The notes under the pieces are model-generated. The model was not told the origin of the DNA, searched no databases, and saw only the letters and a program-made list of their open reading frames with translations. Below, piece by piece: positions 6,318-10,562 of a DNA stretch of 10,562 nt. The DNA lies in the NCBI GenBank assembly GCA_946535435.1, contig CAMNDM010000077.1:1-10562 (forward strand). The letters are read 5' to 3'. A program made the position numbers and the translations under genes. Each line of letters opens with the position of its first letter. Positions within the stretch are counted from its first letter, which is position 1. The stretch comes from Physcocola sp002396385 (lineage in GTDB: Bacteria; Bacteroidota; Bacteroidia; Bacteroidales; Paludibacteraceae).

Positions 6318-6530
6318 ATGTTGTATAATTATATACATATAAGAGATGAATACACGAAGATATGAATTTTAAGCTTATCGACAATAGAAAGACATGTGTT
6401 GTGCAACATAAAAATAAAAATTATTTCAGAAACATTCTTTCTGCAAAAAAGAGAAGAAGAAACACGTTTTCAGTGTCTCAATTTATTAACAATGCAGAAA
6501 GAGCACATTCAATCGATTCAGGAAATGTAA
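6318..6530. other. AT-rich spacer without a supported gene
   Basis: A plus-strand open frame (6362-6616, 84 codons) begins here, but it has no promoter box, runs through the terminator hairpin at 6531-6566 and overlaps the 3' end of the minus-strand 57-aa gene. I do not accept it as a gene. Confidence 0.5.
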
Positions 6531-6566
6531 AAGGTCTGACCTTTAAGTGTATAAAAGTCAGACCTT
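6531..6566 (-). terminator. Terminator of the 57-aa gene (minus strand)
   Basis: Stem AAGGTCTGAC (6531-6540) with GTCAGACCTT (6557-6566), 16-base loop. On the minus strand it ends in TTTT and lies about 30 bases after the stop codon at 6595. Confidence 0.6.
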
Positions 6567-6594
6567 CATTTTTAAATTATCCATACCTTAATAA

Positions 6595-6768
6595 TCAGTT
6601 TTCATTTCCCTTATAACGGCAATTATTCAACCTAATCGAATTCAACAATTTGTATGGTTGATTACGGTATGATCCAAATTCACAAGGGCGTAAATTAACA
6701 TACACGGGATTATTTGCATGTTTCCAAGCATTCCCAATTCCATTTCTTTTAAAACCAATCTGATTCAT
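6595..6768 (-). CDS. Small basic Asn-rich protein, 57 aa, unknown function
   Basis: An ATG-to-TGA frame of 57 codons beginning MNQIGFKRNGIGNAWKHANN and ending CRYKGNEN. I do not recognise a family. It is basic (about nine Lys/Arg against two Glu, no Asp), has twelve Asn, two Cys (29 and 50) and no hydrophobic membrane segment or signal peptide. Support for a real gene is its complete transcription unit: an exact promoter (TTTG, 20 bases, TATATTTG) ends about 27 bases before the ATG, and a hairpin terminator follows the stop. A 12-codon frame (ATG at 6787) overlaps its start in another frame and could be an upstream ORF. A nucleic-acid-binding or antitoxin-like role would fit the composition, but that is only inference; it could also be a decayed fragment. 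Confidence 0.55.
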   Translation of the reverse strand: MNQIGFKRNGIGNAWKHANNPVYVNLRPCEFGSYRNQPYKLLNSIRLNNCRYKGNEN

Positions 6769-6794
6769 TTCTACTAAATTTTAACATTTATACA

Positions 6795-6826
6795 CAAATA
6801 TAGAATTAGTCTTGGATATATGCAAA
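6795..6826 (-). promoter_or_regulatory. Consensus promoter of the 57-aa gene
   Basis: Read on the minus strand: TTTG (6826-6823), 20-base spacer, TATATTTG (6802-6795). The -7 box matches TAnnTTTG exactly and the spacing is ideal. Start of transcription near 6789, leader about 20 nt. Confidence 0.7.
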
Positions 6827-6913
6827 CTTAGGTTAAAAAAATTAACAAATATTCAATGCGAATTCTCCACTCTAATAGAAATAGAAGAAAGAAAATATAA
6901 TCATTAGACTAAA

Positions 6914-6943
6914 AAAAAAGATGGCATTACTGCCACCTTTTTT
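6914..6943. terminator. Terminator of the MarR gene, probably bidirectional
   Basis: Stem AAAAAAGATGGCA (6914-6926) with TGCCACCTTTTTT (6931-6943), one A-C mismatch, loop TTAC. It lies about 20 bases after the minus-strand stop; on the minus strand it is followed by a T-run. Confidence 0.75.
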
Positions 6944-6961
6944 CTTAAAAAGATTAAAGAA

Positions 6962-7432
6962 TCAATAGCTTGCGTCGACGTATTTACCGATATTAGTAAA
7001 TATTTTTTTCATCAAGCGTTGAACCTCTGCGACATCCTTGTCATTAAGACCATGGAATCCATCTTCCAAAGCAGCAACAGTGGCAGCCTGTACTTTAGTT
7101 CTTAAACCATTGGCTTTGTTTGTCAACTTAATAATGTTAGAACGGCGGTCTTCCTTACCCATTTTACGTGTAACCAGACCAGACTTTTCCATAAGGTCAA
7201 GAATACGAGTAATACTAGGTTTGTCTTTTGCAGTCTGTTCTGCGATAACCTTCTGTGTAACACCATCCTTATGCCAGAGTGTATAAAGGACAGCTACCTG
7301 CGCAGGTGTAAGATCAATGCCGGCATCTAAAAGCTTTTTCCTAAGCGTGGCGTTAATAGCATTTGTGACCTTGCCACTTAGTAGCGCATAAACAATTTCT
7401 ACGTCTACCTTTTTCTCAATGTCTTCTATCAT
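6962..7432 (-). CDS. MarR-family transcriptional regulator
   Basis: 156 aa from the ATG at 7432 (MIEDIEKKVDVEIVYALL). An in-frame TTG at 7531 would add a hydrophobic 33-residue stretch that is AT-rich leader, not protein. The MarR winged helix is clear: LTPAQVAVLYTLWHKDGVTQKVIAEQTAKD (first helices of the HTH), the recognition helix KPSITRILDLMEKSGLV, and the wing TRKMGKEDRRSNIIKLT with the family's DRR signature. Terminal helices for dimerisation follow (ATVAALEDGFHGLNDKDVAEVQRLMKKIF). Length is typical. MarR proteins are dimeric regulators that release DNA on binding phenolic ligands or on oxidation, often controlling exporters and themselves. Here the gene stands alone with its own promoter and terminator, flanked by long non-coding DNA on both sides. 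The target is unknown. Confidence 0.9.
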   Translation of the reverse strand: MIEDIEKKVDVEIVYALLSGKVTNAINATLRKKLLDAGIDLTPAQVAVLYTLWHKDGVTQKVIAEQTAKDKPSITRILDLMEKSGLVTRKMGKEDRRSNIIKLTNKANGLRTKVQAATVAALEDGFHGLNDKDVAEVQRLMKKIFTNIGKYVDASY

Positions 7433-7564
7433 AAGTTTTATAATAAGTGTGAATTGTATAAAATTACTTGTTAGTATTTTCTTGTTCGCGATTATAAGAA
7501 ATAATAATAAAATGATTACGCATAATAACAAGAACTATTTACGCCTCTATTATTATTGTTTACA

Positions 7565-7572
7565 CAAAGTTA
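7565..7572 (-). promoter_or_regulatory. -7 box of the MarR gene
   Basis: Minus-strand TAACTTTG matches TAnnTTTG, giving a start near 7558 and a leader of about 125 nt. No clear TTTG lies 19-21 bases upstream; that position falls in the left arm of the 12-base inverted repeat at 7592-7603. Confidence 0.5.
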
Positions 7573-7591
7573 AGAGGTATTTTCAAATAAT

Positions 7592-7700
7592 TGGCATTAA
7601 AAACAAATAATTTTGCAATTTGATGTGATTTTCTTGATTTTTTTGTATTGACAAGGGCATTTCTGAATAATTTTTTAATAAAAATACATTTTTAATGCCA
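7592..7700. repeat. 12-base perfect inverted repeat enclosing a promoter box
   Basis: TGGCATTAAAAA (7592-7603) is repeated exactly in reverse complement as TTTTTAATGCCA (7689-7700), with 85 bases between. The segment carries a plus-strand TAATTTTG (7608-7615), an exact TAnnTTTG. It lies between the divergent MarR promoter and a 63-codon ORF that starts one base after the right arm. This is the layout of Bacteroidales invertible promoters, although a pair of operator sites or chance is possible. Confidence 0.4.
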
Positions 7701-7701
7701 C

Positions 7702-7893
7702 ATGAAAGTACTGTTTAGTCTTATTGATAAATACATTCATCTATATTCTGCTATAAAAATTGCGGTTATCGGCATAATTAATCACAAGAAAAACGAACAC
7801 ATAAAAAAGGTGATGACCTACTTGAACTTTAGAATTCTGGATTCACACAGTTTAACAAGTTTCCTTTTTTTGCTGCCCTTTATATTTCGGTGA
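7702..7893 (+). CDS. Doubtful small ORF, 63 aa
   Basis: An ATG frame beginning MKVLFSLIDKYIHLYSAIKIAVIGIINH and ending SFLFLLPFIFR. It has hydrophobic stretches at both ends with a basic middle and resembles nothing I know. In its favour: ATGAAA start placed directly behind an inverted repeat that holds a plus-strand -7 box. Against it: strongly AT-driven composition, no terminator after the stop. It may be fortuitous. Confidence 0.2.
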   Translation: MKVLFSLIDKYIHLYSAIKIAVIGIINHKKNEHIKKVMTYLNFRILDSHSLTSFLFLLPFIFR

Positions 7894-8117
7894 TCGATTA
7901 AAACTTATTCTATATTTCAGGATGAGGGAAAATTAAAGAGTAACAATATGAAAACAGATCTTTAAAAATATTCATACGAAATGAACTGACGTTTGTTTTA
8001 AACTCGCAAATCGTATTATTTATTTGTTTATATGCTAACTATTAATGTGATAAAATCGGTTTTGAATAGTATATTTTAAGCAAAACGAGCTGCAACAATT
8101 GGTACATGTTGATTAAA
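7894..8117. other. AT-rich spacer, no gene seen
   Basis: No ORF of substance. AAAATCGGTTTTG near 8054-8066, read on the other strand as CAAAACCGATTTT, resembles the CAAAAACCGATTA part of the repeats downstream and may be a further, inverted copy. Confidence 0.3.
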
Positions 8118-8334
8118 TTTTGTCATTTTCATGCTGACAAAAACCGATTACGATACCATGTATATATTTGTAAGTAGCAACCACTGACAAAAAGTTAATT
8201 TGCTGTTTTATAGGTGTTTTAATATAAAATTATAAATTTTTGTCACTGACAAAAACGGATTAAATTACAAATCGTCAAAAACAACAACACGAATTGTCAA
8301 TACATTATGTCATTAGTAGGTTTTAGTTTTGTCA
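8118..8334. promoter_or_regulatory. Cluster of TGTCA/TGACA elements with a repeated unit, upstream of RNA unit D
   Basis: TTTTGTCA (8118-8125) pairs with CTGACAAAAACCGATTA (8134-8150). The second unit is tighter: TTTTTGTCA (8237-8245), one base, TGACAAAAA (8247-8255), continuing CGGATTA, so it repeats the first with one changed base. CACTGACAAAAA occurs at 8182-8193 and again at 8244-8255. TTGTCAA (8294-8300), ATGTCAT (8307-8313) and TTTTGTCA (8327-8334) follow, the last 20 bases before the -33 box. This looks like an operator array for one protein; which one is unknown. Confidence 0.5.
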
Positions 8335-8353
8335 GCACCACCCCATTTAATAG

Positions 8354-8385
8354 TTTGAAAGGGTTGCATTTTAATTATAAATTTG
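8354..8385 (+). promoter_or_regulatory. Consensus promoter of RNA unit D
   Basis: TTTG (8354-8357), 20-base spacer, TAAATTTG (8378-8385), an exact Bacteroidetes promoter. Start expected near 8391. Confidence 0.7.
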
Positions 8386-8390
8386 CAGTG

Positions 8391-8591
8391 CAAACAAAAA
8401 ATAAATGTACAGATACAAGACAATCGAAAGAACAACTACTCAACTACTTCAAACACAAAACGTATAATGTGTAACTCAACAAAATCTTTAACCTAAACCT
8501 TGATTTTTTAGCTCTAAACTCAACTTTATATAAATGATCTGAAGAATCAGACGACAGTGGCTGGCGATGACGTCAGCCACTGTTCCTTTTT
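8391..8591 (+). ncRNA. Candidate small RNA or orphan leader, unit D
   Basis: About 200 nt between a consensus promoter and a strong terminator. The first 80 bases are A/C-rich and look unstructured (ACAACTACTCAACTACTTC), like the leader of unit A. Two micro-ORFs are present: a 20-codon one at 8405-8467 (MYRYKTIERTTTQLLQTQNV) whose stop TAA overlaps the start of ATG TGT AAC TCA..., a nine-residue frame beginning Met-Cys. Unit A likewise has a tiny Met-Cys frame in the same relative place. No real gene lies before the terminator. It converges on the AraC gene. It could be an sRNA, a leader-peptide attenuator, or a leader whose gene was lost. Confidence 0.5.
8554..8591 (+). terminator. Intrinsic terminator of unit D
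   Basis: A 12-bp stem beginning ACAGTGGCTG (8554-8563) and ending CAGCCACTGT (8574-8583), loop GATGAC, T-run 8587-8591. Confidence 0.8.
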
Positions 8592-8865
8592 ATTTCTAGA
8601 AGTTACCACAAAAAATTGTACATTTAGCCGATTGAAATTAAAACTTCATTTAGTAGATCTCAACCAATTCACCAAACATATGAAAAACAACAACTCTGAC
8701 TAATTTCAATGGTTGGCTATTCGTAATCCACTTGTTGGTGACGCAGACGCAGAAATACCAATTCAACGACAACTATACAATTGAGTTGAAGGAGGGCATA
8801 AAAACAGACAGTCTTTAAGAAGGTTATGCCTGGTTCAGTTATTGAAGAACATTGTTCTATAGAAA
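8592..8865. other. Intergenic spacer with possible coding remnant
   Basis: A frame at 8684-8818 without a start codon reads TNFNGWLFVIHLLVTQTQKYQ then NDNYTIELKEGIKTDSL and stops; beyond the stop the frame continues EGYAWFSY. An ATG AAA at 8680 opens in another frame and stops after seven codons. This may be a decayed gene start. A loose hairpin GGCATAA/TTATGCC (8795-8801 with 8824-8830) is the only terminator candidate for the AraC gene. Confidence 0.2.
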
Positions 8866-9762
8866 TTAAATTTTTTTGCGTAGCTCACGAGGTGAGGTGC
8901 CCATATGTGTACGTACAAAACGACCGAACAGAGAAATTGTTTCAAAACCCGTGAGAACAGCAATCTCTTTAATAGAGACATCTGGATTAGACAACAAGAA
9001 ACGTATATCGTGAATCACACGCTCCTGTATCCATGCAATAGCACTTTTCCCACTTTCTTCTCTGCAAACGTTGGCAAGATACTTAGGAGTTACACACAAC
9101 TGGCTGGCATAGTATTCAACAGGATGGTATTTTACCGGTGTGTTATTAAGCAAATCGAGAAAATTCTTGAAGATATTACTACTCTGCTTAATTTGCTCAT
9201 TCATGCGCCGTTTTAACTGGTCGGAAGCATTTTGTACCATTCGGCCACATAATTCCAAAACCAGGGCAAAAACAATTGACTGCATTGTACTGCTGTCGTA
9301 TGCGTTCACTTCCTCAAAGTGTATTTTTGTTGCCATCAGGTCATAATACTTAACCCACAGTGCCTCGGATTCTTCCGACAACGTGAGTAGGTTAACTTTG
9401 TCGACATACAGGCACTTGTTCCAAATGCTGATATTGTTTTTTAAGGCGTTTTGCAAAATACCCGAACTGAGTGAAATAGCATGACAAAAACAATCCTCGC
9501 TCATTACATAATTGTTTAAATCGGCGTTAGGAGGACATATTAGTATCTGACGGTTAACCAGTGAGTAGGGCTCATCGTTCACATTTAAACTGATTGTTCC
9601 CGCTGCACAGTAAAGCACCACATTTGTATCGGCGACTATAGTGTTCAATGGTATTTCAGCCGCAGACATTTTGCGGATATCGTTAAAGATTATGATTTCG
9701 TCATCGTAGTAGGTACAAATCCCTTTCGCATTTTCCAGTAACTGGGCTTCTTTTTTTACCAT
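8866..9762 (-). CDS. AraC-family transcriptional regulator with cupin-like N-terminal sensor
   Basis: 298 aa from the ATG at 9762 (MVKKEAQLLENAKGICTYYD). The longer frame to 9867 starts with TTG and adds 35 residues that do not fit the family. The first about 150 residues are a beta-rich AraC ligand-binding/cupin-type region (NVVLYCAAGTISLNVN, then LVNRQILICPPN, then FCHAISLSSGILQ). The last about 100 residues are the AraC HTH_18 domain: HPVEYYASQLCVTPKYLANV (first HTH), the linker GKSAIAWIQERVIHDIRFLL, and the second HTH SIKEIAVLTGFETISLFGRF closing with HMGTSPRELR, the family signature. This subtype is very common in Bacteroidales; effectors are mostly unknown. It stands alone on the minus strand; its likely promoter is far upstream (about 10.0 kb), leaving a leader of about 225 nt with an imperfect palindrome. 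Confidence 0.9.
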   Translation of the reverse strand: MVKKEAQLLENAKGICTYYDDEIIIFNDIRKMSAAEIPLNTIVADTNVVLYCAAGTISLNVNDEPYSLVNRQILICPPNADLNNYVMSEDCFCHAISLSSGILQNALKNNISIWNKCLYVDKVNLLTLSEESEALWVKYYDLMATKIHFEEVNAYDSSTMQSIVFALVLELCGRMVQNASDQLKRRMNEQIKQSSNIFKNFLDLLNNTPVKYHPVEYYASQLCVTPKYLANVCREESGKSAIAWIQERVIHDIRFLLSNPDVSIKEIAVLTGFETISLFGRFVRTHMGTSPRELRKKI

Positions 9763-9873
9763 CGGTAGGTTGAACTGATTGTGTACTTTCCCAACAGATA
9801 AATTTGTATAAAACAATGAGCACCCGTTGCGCTTTGTAGTGAGCAGAAAAGTACGATTAGTAAACAATTATAC

Positions 9874-9896
9874 ATCCTAGAGGTTAACCATAGGAT
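9874..9896. promoter_or_regulatory. Imperfect palindrome upstream of the AraC gene, possible operator
   Basis: ATCCTA (9874-9879) and TAGGAT (9891-9896) flank the palindromic core GGTTAACC. It lies in the leader between the predicted promoter and the ATG, where autoregulatory binding or an RNA hairpin is plausible. Confidence 0.35.
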
Positions 9897-9993
9897 TTAT
9901 TTTAAACAGTGAAGATTATCTGAATTGAACCGGTGCGCTCTTACATACTGTACTAGCACTCCTGCCAAAAACTAATCTTCTTGTTTTTCGAAA

Positions 9994-10025
9994 CAAATAT
10001 AGTGAATTTTATTTTTATGATGCAA
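9994..10025 (-). promoter_or_regulatory. Predicted promoter reading toward the AraC gene
   Basis: Minus strand: TTG (10025-10023), 21-base spacer, TATATTTG (10001-9994), an exact TAnnTTTG. Start near 9987. The leader holds GAAGATTA and TAATCTTC arms that can pair over a long loop. Confidence 0.5.
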
Positions 10026-10184
10026 CTCTTGTAATCAAAAGTTTAAAAAAGAACGGCTAATCTCCTTTTTACGAATTCCACACTCTCTCTTTTACTCGGC
10101 AGGCAGGGAGGTATCGGCGAACTGGCAAACATTTTTGCCGTGGATCATCATCAAGCGACAAAAAAAAGGCATTTAGGCACTGTA

Positions 10185-10562
10185 TTTTCGTACAGCTCCG
10201 GCATAGAGGACGCCAGCCTCAACATATCGTTCGACGAGGACATGCTGGCCGAGGTGTCGGAGGAGATTTACAACGAGAAGGTGAAACCCGCCAAGGGCGA
10301 GATACCGCGCAAATACTACGAGGCGAACCGCGACAAGTTCGAGGAGGCCACCGCCAAGGGCATGGCGCAGAGCCAAAACCCGAACATAGCCGACGACAAG
10401 GAGTTTCTGAAGAAGTACCGCCACAGCATAGACGTGTTCAGCGCCTTCCACAGTCACACCTACGCTAAGCGACTGGCGGACGAGCTTTACGACTCAAAGG
10501 GCAGACCGCGCCCATTCGAGGAATGGCGCAAAGCCACCGAGAGCATACAGAGCCACTTCAAC
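10185..10562 (+). CDS. Mu-like phage head-morphogenesis (F / minor capsid) protein, partial
   Basis: Not seen as an ATG-started ORF because the first in-frame ATG is internal (10242). The frame is open from 10046 to the right edge, but protein-like, GC-rich sequence starts near 10185: SYSSGIEDASLNISFDEDML, then KYYEANRDKFEEATAKGM, then KKYRHSIDVFSAFHSHTYAK and DSKGRPRPFEEWRKATESIQ, cut at the edge. The block H..DVFSAF....ML..L.D..G..RPFEEW matches, from memory, Bacteroidetes homologues of Mu F / SPP1 gp7-type minor head proteins, which assist procapsid assembly; the conserved C-terminal 'WL.TEY' region would lie beyond the window. No start codon is evident: a GTG at 10140 is possible but preceded by unlike sequence. 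No portal gene lies upstream. I therefore read it as the truncated or joined edge of a prophage. Confidence 0.6.

Noticed and set aside
6362..6616. 84-codon plus-strand ORF (MNFKLIDNRKTCVV...)
   Set aside because: No promoter box, runs through a terminator hairpin and overlaps the better supported minus-strand 57-aa gene; its composition is that of random AT-rich DNA.
8118..8260. CRISPR-like or iteron array
   Set aside because: The repeated units are too few, irregularly spaced and partly inverted; no cas or replication initiator gene is in the window.
8795..8830. Terminator for the AraC gene
   Set aside because: The 7-bp stem has a loop of over 20 bases and no following T-run on the minus strand.
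10173..10457. 94-codon minus-strand ORF (MTVEGAEHVYAVAVLL...)
   Set aside because: Antisense shadow of the GC-rich phage head-protein frame, with Leu/Val-rich text typical of such shadows.

Overview
The window looks like chromosomal DNA of a Bacteroidales bacterium, most likely Prevotella or a close relative. Several intergenic regions carry the Bacteroidetes-type promoter (-7 box TAnnTTTG, in the best cases with a TTTG/TTG -33 box 19-21 bases upstream). Shine-Dalgarno sequences are not evident, and the protein families (Rpn-type nuclease/transposase, PrsW, MATE, membrane-anchored AraC-type regulator, cupin-like AraC regulator) are common there. Genus is an inference from style, not from a marker gene.

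Layout. The left edge holds the C-terminal part of an Rpn/PD-(D/E)XK transposase-nuclease gene, closed by a perfect 30-base palindromic terminator shared with a convergent gene for a phage-type 'KWCT' protein with a WG-repeat-like tail (506-1591, minus). An almost 1-kb non-coding stretch follows with two promoter-leader-terminator units, including a structured candidate RNA of about 330 nt (about 2001-2328). Next come a PrsW-family intramembrane protease and a MATE exporter that overlap by 17 bases, followed by a membrane-anchored AraC-type regulator. The remaining half is mostly non-coding: a candidate RNA unit with two terminators (about 6050-6264), a 57-aa basic Asn-rich gene with its own consensus promoter and terminator (6595-6768, minus), a MarR regulator (6962-7432, minus), and another 1.4-kb gap. 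That gap holds a 109-bp inverted-repeat-flanked segment carrying a promoter box, a dense cluster of TGTCA/TGACA sites and a fourth RNA unit (about 8391-8591). A cupin-like AraC regulator follows (8866-9762, minus). At the right edge the base composition jumps to GC-rich where a Mu-like phage head-morphogenesis gene without a recognisable start begins.

How it fits together. This is an accessory region with mobile-element remnants at both edges, three transcription regulators, one membrane protease/exporter pair, and an unusually high share of structured intergenic DNA. The most interesting material is non-coding: four terminated, apparently gene-less transcription units, two of them (near 6.05 kb and 8.39 kb) preceded by clusters of the same TGTCA/TGACA motif. 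This would fit small RNAs under a shared regulator, possibly one of those encoded here; that link is inference.
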